DNA of 28,002 nucleotides from Lentimicrobiaceae bacterium (GTDB lineage Bacteria > Bacteroidota > Bacteroidia > Bacteroidales > WCHB1-69). This document shows positions 16,044 through 23,554 of this stretch, one piece after another. Numbering within the stretch: the stretch's first letter is position 1; the number at the start of each line of letters is the position of its first letter. A program made the position numbers and the translations under genes. The notes below the pieces were generated by a model that did not search any database, was not told the origin of the DNA, and saw nothing but the letters and a program-made list of their open reading frames with translations. The DNA is taken from positions 1 to 28,002 of the forward strand of contig WQWP01000011.1 in the NCBI GenBank assembly GCA_009787485.1, read 5' to 3'.

Positions 16044-18521
16044 TCATTTTTCAATCTTATTTTTGTGAAACGTAATAATAAACTCATTTGTAAAAGGATT
16101 CCCCTGTTCATCCTTTACCACAGCATTTTGCATATCAAACAAAAACTCCTTCAATTCAAACGAAGGTCGTTTTTTGATAGCAGAAAACAACATTTTTACA
16201 CTCAAAATATTCTCAAAATCAACCAACAATTCATTATCTCCTTCTGTAAGTAATGCCAATTGAGGAATATTCCGCTCTTTTCTCCACGCTTGAATGTTGT
16301 TTTTGATTTCCGTATTGTTTTGTTTTTCAATCAATTTCTTAAAGTCTTCGGTTTTTACTTTCCATGTTGCCAATGCTAAGATTGTATTTTTATACACGGC
16401 GCGGGGCAAAAAATCAAACTCATTCGATAATGCTCCCCAATTAAACCCGACGCCTCCCCGTAATCCCTGCGTTTGCAAATCGCATAAAAAATGATACACC
16501 GGCATGGCGTTCACCGAATAGTTGTGTGCAGTGCTCAGCCGGGGAACAACCTCCTTGTTTAATCTTTTGGAACGCAACACAATTTTGCCTTTGCGAACTG
16601 AAACAAATAAATCAGAGAGTGAAATTTGGTAATCTAACGAGACTGAAGATTTGGCTAAATAAGGAATTTCATAATCTCGCAGCACAGGGCGCAGTAAGAT
16701 ATTACCCAATCTGGATTCGGGAAGGTGTACAATTTCTGCGTAAATTTTGTCGGGATTTTGTGAGGATTCAAAATGAGTAATCTCTTTTACGTATTCTTCT
16801 AATGCTTTGTTCACATGGCAGAATCTGCCCAACATGTTGGCGGCGCTGGAGCCTCCGGCGGAGTGGAGGTAGATATTGGTAGAGACGGGGCGCGCCCCGT
16901 CTCTGTTATCGCAAGAAAAAATCTCGCACATGCAGGAGATGGTTTGAGGCAAATCGTCCCAGTTGGGTTTTAGAAAATCGAAGTCTTGTTCGGTAAATTC
17001 TACGATGTGGGCGGCTGATTTGTAGCTGGTAATGAGCTTTTTGTGCAAAGTCGAAGTGATTCGACTTAAGTCGATAGAATTTGATGCAGGTTCTTTATTT
17101 GGAAAAATGTACCCTTCCAATAATGGGCTAATATCGCCGGTGTTGGCGGGGTATCCAATACCGCTTTCAACATCTAAAACCATTAGTAGGGGCATTTCGC
17201 GCTCTTCGTATCTTTCGTAAAAATTTTCTGCAATTTTCCGTAGAGACGTGGCGCGTCCTGCCTCTACCGCGGTCATCCTGTTCATCAGCTCAATCGCTTC
17301 CAATATTTCATCTGCAATTTTGCTACTAAGGGTAGCATTTTCAACAGGTTTAAACATGTCAACCTGAAACAGGTAGTTTTTTTCGTAAGCGGTTTCGGTG
17401 GTTTTGATGATTTCTTCGGCTTCTTTGTAAAGGTTAAGGGTTTTTCCGGGTTGTTGGGTGTCCATTTTTTTTAAGAGGGCATTGAGCAGGAAAAGAGGAG
17501 ATTGCTCATTTATTCGAGATTCCTCGCTATGCTGCGCTTCATGTGCGTACGCTTGTTCGGGATTCCTCGCTACGCTCGGAATGACGGGGTGCTTCGCGAT
17601 AGACGGGGCGGAAAACGCGGCGGCGCAAGCCTGTTCCGAGCATTCGCGAGGACTCTCGTGCGCCGCCGCGTTTTCCGCTCTTACCACACAGCGAGTGCCA
17701 TCGTCATTCCGAGCGTAGCGAGGAATCTCTTGCAATACATTGAGTACCTGAATTAAAAAATCCTTCCCCGTTACCTCCGGCTCCAAACCACTCACTAATA
17801 TTTGATTATCAATTAACTCTGCAATATAACTTTCCGCTTCTTCTTTACTAATGTTTTCTTCCGGAAGCATTTCAAGGACTAAAGAGACTAATGCGTCAAG
17901 AGTGGCTCCTTTTTGTGCAAAGTGTATGATTTTCTCTAAATATTCTGAAAAATTAACAGAAGAAATTTGATGTATGCGTCTCGATTTTTTGTAAAAATAC
18001 TCCACAAAGCGCAGTTGTTCTCCCAACACATACAAACTCGAATTGGGATAATATTTTACATTCCGCCGTACTGCTTCGTCCTTGCCCATATCTTGCGCCA
18101 ACGCACACAAATAGTGCATATCCAACCTCGTATAACGACGGTAGTTCGATATTGCCGGCAACACAATTTGCGCCTTTGCGCCTTTGCGTGCTTCATTTCC
18201 CTCAAACTCCCCCACCGAAACCCCCGCAAACAACCCAAACGGCGTACACCGAGACGTCATTCGCGAAAAATACCGCAAAACTGCATGCTTAAACTTCTCT
18301 ATATCTTTCTCTTTGGTAAGATAACCGGATAGAAATTTCCCAATCTCCTCATACAAAACCGGACTTGCCAAGAAAATAGCTTCCTGCAATAACGGATTCT
18401 CTAAAAACCATTTCCACCATCCCTCGTCTTGCTCAAGTTTTTCCATTTCCAAAAAAAACGCATTTACCGGAAATACCGGCGTGCGGAAGACGAAGTTTTG
18501 AAAGGGGAGGTATTGGGGCAT
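16044..18521 (-). CDS. Split LanB, tRNA-dependent glutamylation half (lantibiotic dehydratase N-terminal domain)
   Basis: 825 residues. The start MPQYLPFQNFVFRTPVFP and the block SRMTSRCTPFGLFAG (about 87-100) are hallmarks of the LanB N-terminal domain. A second conserved block, GGSSAANMLGRF (about 556-567), lies in the catalytic half. By family mechanism the protein transfers Glu from Glu-tRNA to Ser/Thr of the precursor; elimination is done by the separate 295-residue protein. It begins after a TAATTCC tract 27 bases past the LanC gene. Residues about 266-338 (from EIPRYARND to INEQ) are not family-like. They are encoded by nested inverted repeats at about 17508-17728, including RAENAAA and VIPSVARNPEQ segments. 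Smaller repeat-derived insets are near residues 107-118, 417-427 and 539-547. The frame is intact throughout, and without these insets the length would be nearer the usual size for this half. Confidence 0.92.
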   Translation of the reverse strand: MPQYLPFQNFVFRTPVFPVNAFFLEMEKLEQDEGWWKWFLENPLLQEAIFLASPVLYEEIGKFLSGYLTKEKDIEKFKHAVLRYFSRMTSRCTPFGLFAGVSVGEFEGNEARKGAKAQIVLPAISNYRRYTRLDMHYLCALAQDMGKDEAVRRNVKYYPNSSLYVLGEQLRFVEYFYKKSRRIHQISSVNFSEYLEKIIHFAQKGATLDALVSLVLEMLPEENISKEEAESYIAELIDNQILVSGLEPEVTGKDFLIQVLNVLQEIPRYARNDDGTRCVVRAENAAAHESPRECSEQACAAAFSAPSIAKHPVIPSVARNPEQAYAHEAQHSEESRINEQSPLFLLNALLKKMDTQQPGKTLNLYKEAEEIIKTTETAYEKNYLFQVDMFKPVENATLSSKIADEILEAIELMNRMTAVEAGRATSLRKIAENFYERYEEREMPLLMVLDVESGIGYPANTGDISPLLEGYIFPNKEPASNSIDLSRITSTLHKKLITSYKSAAHIVEFTEQDFDFLKPNWDDLPQTISCMCEIFSCDNRDGARPVSTNIYLHSAGGSSAANMLGRFCHVNKALEEYVKEITHFESSQNPDKIYAEIVHLPESRLGNILLRPVLRDYEIPYLAKSSVSLDYQISLSDLFVSVRKGKIVLRSKRLNKEVVPRLSTAHNYSVNAMPVYHFLCDLQTQGLRGGVGFNWGALSNEFDFLPRAVYKNTILALATWKVKTEDFKKLIEKQNNTEIKNNIQAWRKERNIPQLALLTEGDNELLVDFENILSVKMLFSAIKKRPSFELKEFLFDMQNAVVKDEQGNPFTNEFIITFHKNKIEK
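16881..16904. repeat. 24-bp perfect palindrome inside lanB
   Basis: AGAGACGGGGCG followed directly by its reverse complement. It is translated in frame as part of CDNRDGARPVSTN. A degenerate relative is at 17240-17267. Confidence 0.9.
17240..17267. repeat. Degenerate copy of the GTAGAGACG-type palindrome inside lanB
   Basis: It begins GTAGAGACG and ends CTCTAC with an imperfect GC-rich centre. It encodes VEAGRATSLR in frame. Confidence 0.65.
17561..17727. repeat. Nested inverted-repeat insertion inside lanB
   Basis: Outer perfect 25-bp arms at 17561-17585 and 17703-17727 are GATTCCTCGCTACGCTCGG extended by AATGAC and its reverse complement. Inner perfect 20-bp arms are at 17608-17627 (GCGGAAAACGCGGCGGCGCA) and 17659-17678 around a 31-base loop. 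A partial extra copy (GAGATTCCTCGCTATGCT) starts at 17516. The whole stretch is translated without a stop on the - strand. Confidence 0.92.
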
Positions 18522-18551
18522 TGGGAATTGGGAATTAGGAATTAGGAATTA
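18522..18551 (-). repeat. TAATTCC heptamer tract at the lanC-lanB junction
   Basis: The tract supplies the LanC stop codon TAA and fills the gap up to the LanB ATG (18521), with units TAATTCC and CAATTCC on the - strand. Confidence 0.8.
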
Positions 18552-19730
18552 AGAGAGGAGTAAGCATTCATCCCAAGTGGGTTCTGTTTCATAGTAGTAG
18601 GTTAACATTGCCAAGCCTATACCGGAAATACCATCTAATAATCCATATTTATTTACCCATAGAGGTTTACCGTCAGAGGCTTCATAGGTTTTATAACCGG
18701 CTAATCCATCTTCAAATTTTGCCATCTTCAAGGTTTGGTCAAACCAATAATCCGCAGCTGCTTTAAATTCCGGTAATTTTGTATTCCACCACATTCGGTA
18801 AAAAATATGCCCAATTCCGGAAGTACCATGACATAATCCTGCATCTACAACATTCTCTCTTTCTAAATTTTTTCTTTGGGTGGCAGCAAAAATAAATATT
18901 TCCAATGCCTTATCTATCCAGGCATTTTCTTTCAAAATAATACCTGCCTGATATAAAGCGGAAGCAATACCCAAATCTCCATAGCACCACGCCAAACGAC
19001 TTTTGTAAATGGTGGGTGTGCTTTCTAAAGCAAAATTTGGAAAACAGCTACCATATTTATCTTTGTCTATTTCTTGGTCAAACAAGTATTGCACAGCGCC
19101 TCGCAACAATTTTTCTGTTTTTTCTTTATCAATGCTTTCCATTTTATAGATTTTTGATAGAAATGCAATGATACTCGATATGCCATGCGATAGCGCGATA
19201 TTATAGCCTTGTTTAAACGGTTCTCCGCTTAATGTGGAGAGCCATTTTATGGAACCATCTTCTTGCTGAATGCTCATTTTTTCCAAATCTTCTAAAAATT
19301 GGTTTAATACCGAAACATGCTCTTTCTTCTTGGTTACTCTTTTGGAGAAATAGAGCGCTACACCTATTCCACCATGCAAAAAGTCGTAAGTATTTTCCAA
19401 CATAAAACTTTTTAGTGTTTGCTCAAGATAGCTATCAAATTCTTCCAAAAGAATATTAGTATCGTAATCTATTATTTTTCTTTGGCTTAAATATTCATAG
19501 AGCCAGCCAATGCCTGCCAAACCACCACAATGAGTGCCCATAAAGTTTTCATTGGCTAATTTTTCTTCTAAAACATAATGTAAATGCGACAATTTTTCTT
19601 GTGATATTTTTTGGTATAGAAACAATTCACTGCAAGTGAGAATTTGCCCGCCAAGTCCTGTTAATAATCCTATTTCAGGAGCGAGATCAGAGGATAAAAC
19701 TTGGGTGATTTTGTCTATCTTTTTTATCAT
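18549..19730 (-). CDS. LanC-like lanthionine cyclase, copy 1
   Basis: 393 residues with the zinc ligands of LanC: Cys249 in WCYGDLGIA and the pair Cys300-His301 in LCHGTSGIGH. Other (a/a) toroid landmarks are GLAGIGWLYEYLS, DFLHGGIGVALYF and IALSHGISSI. By family role it activates precursor Cys thiols with zinc and adds them to dehydrated Thr/Ser to close (methyl)lanthionine rings. It lies between the precursor gene (70-base gap holding a hairpin terminator) and LanB. It shares its length, ligand positions and the ECLLLS C-terminus with the second copy at 25613-26794, and by eye the first 60 residues are about 70% identical. ATG 19730 is the natural start. Confidence 0.95.
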   Translation of the reverse strand: MIKKIDKITQVLSSDLAPEIGLLTGLGGQILTCSELFLYQKISQEKLSHLHYVLEEKLANENFMGTHCGGLAGIGWLYEYLSQRKIIDYDTNILLEEFDSYLEQTLKSFMLENTYDFLHGGIGVALYFSKRVTKKKEHVSVLNQFLEDLEKMSIQQEDGSIKWLSTLSGEPFKQGYNIALSHGISSIIAFLSKIYKMESIDKEKTEKLLRGAVQYLFDQEIDKDKYGSCFPNFALESTPTIYKSRLAWCYGDLGIASALYQAGIILKENAWIDKALEIFIFAATQRKNLERENVVDAGLCHGTSGIGHIFYRMWWNTKLPEFKAAADYWFDQTLKMAKFEDGLAGYKTYEASDGKPLWVNKYGLLDGISGIGLAMLTYYYETEPTWDECLLLS

Positions 19731-19751
19731 TGTTTTCTTTTTTTATCAATG

Positions 19752-19792
19752 AAATAAAAGGGTTGCTCGAAAAAGTCTTTTTTTAGCAACCC
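19752..19792 (-). terminator. Hairpin terminator/attenuator after the precursor gene
   Basis: On the - strand GGGTTGCT (19792-19785) pairs with AGCAACCC (19767-19760), with an A-rich/T-rich inner extension, followed by TTTTATTT. It sits 8 bases after the precursor stop and before lanC. Partial termination here would give more precursor than enzyme mRNA, a usual arrangement in RiPP operons; that effect is inferred. Confidence 0.8.
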
Positions 19793-19800
19793 TATAGCAA

Positions 19801-20034
19801 TTATCCGGTGACGGGAATACATGTTACGTCTACAAGAGGGTAAGGAGCGCATGTAAATTGATTATTGTAAGTAGGGCAATTACATGTATTATCGCCTGGA
19901 CAAGTCTTACAAGTAGCCTGTTCACAAGTTTGTTGTGTTGTCGGAACTTGTGCAGCTTCACCTTCTCCTCCGAAAACTCTTTCGGGGTTATTCAGATAAG
20001 CAATTGCTTGCTTATTAAGAGATAGTTTTTTCAT
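19801..20034 (-). CDS. Class I lanthipeptide-like precursor with GG leader
   Basis: 77 residues. The leader MKKLSLNKQAIAYLN matches the KLxLxKxTIAxL style of Bacteroidota lanthipeptide leaders, where the modifying enzymes dock. VFGG at residues 20-23 is a double-Gly site for the C39 exporter, giving a core of 54 residues (24-77). The core has 7 Cys (37, 42, 45, 51, 53, 62, 72) and 10 Thr (32, 33, 36, 41, 44, 50, 55, 61, 71, 76) and no Ser. Six Cys follow a Thr directly (Thr-Cys pairs). Neighbouring Thr and Cys cannot easily form a ring together, so rings would join Thr of one pair to Cys of another. The context (LanC, LanB halves, C39 exporter downstream) makes the precursor role strong. Ring pattern and activity are unknown. 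Confidence 0.93.
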   Translation of the reverse strand: MKKLSLNKQAIAYLNNPERVFGGEGEAAQVPTTQQTCEQATCKTCPGDNTCNCPTYNNQFTCAPYPLVDVTCIPVTG

Positions 20035-20088
20035 AATAAAGGGTTTTGATTAATAAATAGTATTTTTTATTGGTACTCTTATATTTAT

Positions 20089-20116
20089 AGCCACCGAAAT
20101 ACACAAAACGGTGGCT
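20089..20116 (-). terminator. Possible hairpin between the LRR gene and the precursor gene
   Basis: AGCCACCG (20089-20096) pairs with CGGTGGCT (20109-20116) around a 12-base loop, 53 bases past the LRR stop. There is no T-run, only an AT-rich stretch, so termination is uncertain. The 134-base gap probably also holds the precursor promoter, but I could not find a clear TTG/TAnnTTTG pair. Confidence 0.4.
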
Positions 20117-20168
20117 TGTCTGCTTAAATTTGTTTTGCATAAAAACCAAATGTTTGTTTTCATAAATT

Positions 20169-21845
20169 TTACTTATAATTATTTTTCTTAACAATTTTAT
20201 GCGTAAAAGTAGCTTCATTTGCAATTATATTAACAATATAAACACCTTGTGGTAAATGCGAAATGTTGATTAGATGATGAGATGATGAGGCGATTAGATG
20301 ATGAGATGATACTTTCCTTCCGTAAACATCAAAAATTTCAATACTATTAATTCTCAATTCTCCGTCATTGCGGACTTGATCCGCAACCTCAATTCTTAAT
20401 TCTCCCATAGTAGGATTAGGATAAACGCTAATGTTCGATAAAACATTCTCCGCTATCCCCACCTCATCAACAACCATAAGATCAACGGTTACTTCGGCAG
20501 GATAATAACTATTTGAGGCTATTGCAGCATTAGTCATGGTTACAGTATAGATGCCTAATGCGTTAAAAGTAATTTTACCGTCTGTTACGGTATAATCGCT
20601 TTCAGGGGCAGGGTTGCCATTTTTAGCTACCGTATAGTTTGTAAACATTCCATTAAATACCGATTGATCTGAAAAAAGCGCTTTGCCACGCCCAACACGC
20701 TGCGGCAGCATGGTTTGAGTTCCTAATAGTTTGGCATCCAAAACATTTATCATTTCAGAAGCAGCATATAGATCGGAAAGCGGAAGACGGTTATTGTAAA
20801 TCCATAAATCTTTTAATCTTGTGCAACTGCTAACATCTAAATTTGTGAGCTGGTTATTGTAAGCATATAAATATTCTAAGTTTCTACAACCTCTTACATC
20901 TAAAATACTTAGCTGATTATTGCTGCAAGATAAATAGGCTAACCTCGTACAACCGCTTGCATTCAAACTTGTGAGTTGATTTCTGCTACAATATAATTCT
21001 TTTAATATCACACAGTTACTTATATCTAAATTAGCGAGATAATTATCGTGGCAATATAAATATTCTAATCTCTTGCAATTGCTTATATCCAAATTTGTAA
21101 GCCGGTTATCATAGCAAAATAGCTCTATTATTGCTGAAGAACTACTCAGATCTAAACTTTCGAGTTGATTATTGTTACACCGTAAATATTTCAATTCCTT
21201 ATTGTTAGTTACATCTAAACTTGTGAGTTGATTAGCATTGCAATATAAATATTCTAATTCCTTACAAGTGCTTATATCTATACTTGTTATCTGATTATCG
21301 CCAAAATTTAAAAATGTTAGCATCGTTAAGTTGCTTAAATCTAAATTACTTAGCTGATTAGAGAAACACATAAAGTTTATTAATGCATTATTGTTACTTA
21401 CATCTAAACTTGTAAGTTTATTATCGAAACAATATAAATATTTTAATTTTGTACAACCACTTACGTCTAAATTTGTTAATTGATTAGTGTTACAACGTAA
21501 AGCCACTAAATTTTTACAATTGCTTACATCTAAACTACTTAGCAGATTATAAGGAGATTCAAAAGAAAGCAATTCGCACTCTTCAGTATTTGCTGTAATT
21601 GTTACCGTATAGTCATTTGCAGCATTATAAGTATGGCTTAAATGTTGGAATTGTCCTGTTCCGGTATAAGTTTCAATATCTGAGCTGTCACCCCAATCAA
21701 CGGTAAATGTCTCGCCAATTGTAGCCTGAATATAAAAACTTTTTGACGCAATTGCTCGCCAGGTAAAAGTTATAATGTCTTGTGCAAAAGTGCTAATACT
21801 GCAAGCAAATATTCCTAATAGTATAACCGACAATTTTCGTTTCAT
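20169..21845 (-). CDS. Secreted leucine-rich-repeat protein with T9SS sorting domain
   Basis: 558 residues. Signal peptide MKRKLSVILLGIFACSISTFAQ. Residues about 45-85 look PKD-like (FTVDWGDSS and later LSHTYNAANDYTVTI). Twelve tandem 21-residue repeats (about 102-353) have the pattern LTNLDVSxCxxLxYLYCxxNQ, with Cys often at the central ligand-facing position. A linker with a bacterial Ig-like stretch follows, then a T9SS sorting domain from about 470 (ISVYPNPTMGELRI to HKIVKK). It should be exported through SprA and shown on, or shed from, the surface. It starts 38 bases after the protease gene, so the two are probably co-transcribed with the radical SAM gene. A role in the RiPP locus (immunity, target binding) is possible but unproven. 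The sorting domain holds a DQVRNDGEL repeat-derived inset and a GATGA-rich tract. Confidence 0.9.
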   Translation of the reverse strand: MKRKLSVILLGIFACSISTFAQDIITFTWRAIASKSFYIQATIGETFTVDWGDSSDIETYTGTGQFQHLSHTYNAANDYTVTITANTEECELLSFESPYNLLSSLDVSNCKNLVALRCNTNQLTNLDVSGCTKLKYLYCFDNKLTSLDVSNNNALINFMCFSNQLSNLDLSNLTMLTFLNFGDNQITSIDISTCKELEYLYCNANQLTSLDVTNNKELKYLRCNNNQLESLDLSSSSAIIELFCYDNRLTNLDISNCKRLEYLYCHDNYLANLDISNCVILKELYCSRNQLTSLNASGCTRLAYLSCSNNQLSILDVRGCRNLEYLYAYNNQLTNLDVSSCTRLKDLWIYNNRLPLSDLYAASEMINVLDAKLLGTQTMLPQRVGRGKALFSDQSVFNGMFTNYTVAKNGNPAPESDYTVTDGKITFNALGIYTVTMTNAAIASNSYYPAEVTVDLMVVDEVGIAENVLSNISVYPNPTMGELRIEVADQVRNDGELRINSIEIFDVYGRKVSSHHLIASSSHHLINISHLPQGVYIVNIIANEATFTHKIVKKNNYK

Positions 21846-21883
21846 TGCATTTTATGATTCGTTTTGTTTATTTTTTCTTGTTA

Positions 21884-23551
21884 TCATTGTTTAATAACCT
21901 TTATCATTTCGGAAGATCTATCTGAAGTTATTTTAAAGAAATAAATTCCGGAATTAAGATGAGAGATGTTGATTAGATGATGAGATGATGAGATGATGAG
22001 GTGATTTGATGATCGCTTTCTCCCCAAAACATCAAAAATCTCAATACTTTTAATTCCCAATTCCTCATTCCTAATTCTTAATTCTCCCATTGTTGGATTC
22101 GGATATACCGAAACAGAAGATATTTGTTTTTCCGGTACACTATTGGTGTGGTCTAAATAGCACTGATAAAAGTTTGGGATTCCGTAACCCGTTCTATTAT
22201 TCGGGTTGCTATAGCGATCTCCGTATTTTCTAATTAAATTCATAATTTCTAAGGCAGAATACTGAGGAAGCGCTTGCCATAAACATGCTGATAATCCTGC
22301 AATTATAGGGGCAGCAGCACTTGTCCCTCCCCCCTGCCTTATTATACCATTAGATGTTATTATCCAGGCGCCATCTCCAGGAGAAGCCACATCAGGTTTT
22401 ACGCGCCAATCAGCAGAAGGCCCATAAGATGACATTGGATTTACCACACCATATTTGTTTACCATACCTACAGCCAAAATATCTTTTGCATCTGCAGGAC
22501 GAGTAATATGGCGCCAATTAGAGAGTCCCTCATTTCCGGCACAACACACAAAAATCACTCCTTTATGGGCTAATATGGAAGCTGTACGAGAAGCAATGCT
22601 TGCCATACCATCATTGTCGGCAGAGGTATATATATTTTGCCACTCATAATCAAAATTATCTCTATAACCTAAACTAACAGTAATAATATCTGCGCCCAAA
22701 CTATCGGCGACTTCAATTGCTTGTGCCAAAAAATCTTCTTCTACCAAATTATTAATCCAAGGGGAAGTAGTGCGAAATAAAAAATAGTTGGCTTTGGGAG
22801 CTGAACCTATTAATTGTCCTTCAATAGCACTTACTATTATTGAAATTGTACTAGTACCGTGATTGTGCCCTAAATAAACATTGTTAATACCTGAAATAAA
22901 ATCTCGTGTTCCCCAAATTTGCCCATTTTCATATAATGGTTGAAAATATGATATTGTGTTAAAATTTTCGAATCCGGCATCAATTACGCAAATCAACATA
23001 TCCTCACCACAAAATCCGGCTTTGTGTAAAAAATGCCCTTTATGCAGGCTAATATTATCAATACTGTTTCCATAGTTGTAATCACAAGAAGAATTATATA
23101 CTATTGAAGTAGAGGCCTGTTCGTGAACAATTATTTCAAAATCATTAATTTTACCGTAAACCGCCACCGATAATGTATCTACTACAAAAGGAAAGTGATT
23201 TATCATTTCAGCAATAATACCATGACAATTTTCTGTTTCCGAATAAAAAATAACTACAGAGTTATCCCATTTAGATCTTGAAATGATTTGAGAGGGCTCG
23301 TTACTAAAATTCAAAATAGCTTCGATGTATTGCGGATTTACCGGCAAATCCTGCTCAATTACAGGAATGTTAAACCGCTCGCGTTTGGCAATGGCGCGGA
23401 GGGAAAGAAATTCCTCCGGACGATCTACGGAATAAGGTGAATCGTTTTTGTCTGAAAAGGTGATGCGGTAGCAGTTGGGATTTTGTCCGTATGTAACTGC
23501 TCCAAAAAGGCAGAAGGCAGAAAGGAGAAAAGAGAAAGTAAATAATTTCAT
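21884..23551 (-). CDS. Secreted subtilisin-like (S8) serine protease with T9SS sorting domain
   Basis: 555 residues. A signal peptide (MKLFTFSFLLSAFCLFGAVTYGQ) is followed by a propeptide-like region (about 25-165) and an S8 catalytic domain with the full triad: Asp191 (CVIDAGF), His231 (HNHGTS) and Ser411 (GGGTSAAAP), plus oxyanion Asn340 (AGNEG). It ends in a T9SS sorting domain (SVSVYPNPTMGELRI to MIKVIKQ). It starts 3 bases after the radical SAM stop, so they form one operon. Subtilisin-like LanP proteases trim leaders in many class I lanthipeptide systems. Here a C39 exporter is also present and this enzyme would act outside the cell, so it may do a second trimming step or be a general secreted protease. 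The link to the RiPP is inferred from position only. Confidence 0.93.
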   Translation of the reverse strand: MKLFTFSFLLSAFCLFGAVTYGQNPNCYRITFSDKNDSPYSVDRPEEFLSLRAIAKRERFNIPVIEQDLPVNPQYIEAILNFSNEPSQIISRSKWDNSVVIFYSETENCHGIIAEMINHFPFVVDTLSVAVYGKINDFEIIVHEQASTSIVYNSSCDYNYGNSIDNISLHKGHFLHKAGFCGEDMLICVIDAGFENFNTISYFQPLYENGQIWGTRDFISGINNVYLGHNHGTSTISIIVSAIEGQLIGSAPKANYFLFRTTSPWINNLVEEDFLAQAIEVADSLGADIITVSLGYRDNFDYEWQNIYTSADNDGMASIASRTASILAHKGVIFVCCAGNEGLSNWRHITRPADAKDILAVGMVNKYGVVNPMSSYGPSADWRVKPDVASPGDGAWIITSNGIIRQGGGTSAAAPIIAGLSACLWQALPQYSALEIMNLIRKYGDRYSNPNNRTGYGIPNFYQCYLDHTNSVPEKQISSVSVYPNPTMGELRIRNEELGIKSIEIFDVLGRKRSSNHLIISSSHHLINISHLNSGIYFFKITSDRSSEMIKVIKQ

Positions 23552-23554
23552 AAT

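Noticed and set aside
17458..17756. Two + strand frames of about 85 residues across the lanB repeat region
   Set aside because: They exist because the inverted repeats are stop-poor on both strands. They have no leader, no family features and lie inside the intact lanB frame.
14953..18521. The two LanB halves as one gene broken by a frameshift or by the hairpin insertion
   Set aside because: Each half has its own natural start and end, they match stand-alone domains seen in other Bacteroidota loci, and 203 bases separate them. A split gene is the simpler reading, though an ancient insertion cannot be excluded.
20015..20224. A 69-residue - strand frame overlapping the precursor start and the LRR gene end
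   Set aside because: It is out of frame with both, Lys/Tyr-rich and without a signal or known motif, so it is a chance frame in AT-rich DNA.
20836..21540. Regular 63-base repeats resembling a tandem or CRISPR-like array
   Set aside because: They encode the 21-residue leucine-rich repeats of an intact protein; there are no constant repeats with unique spacers.
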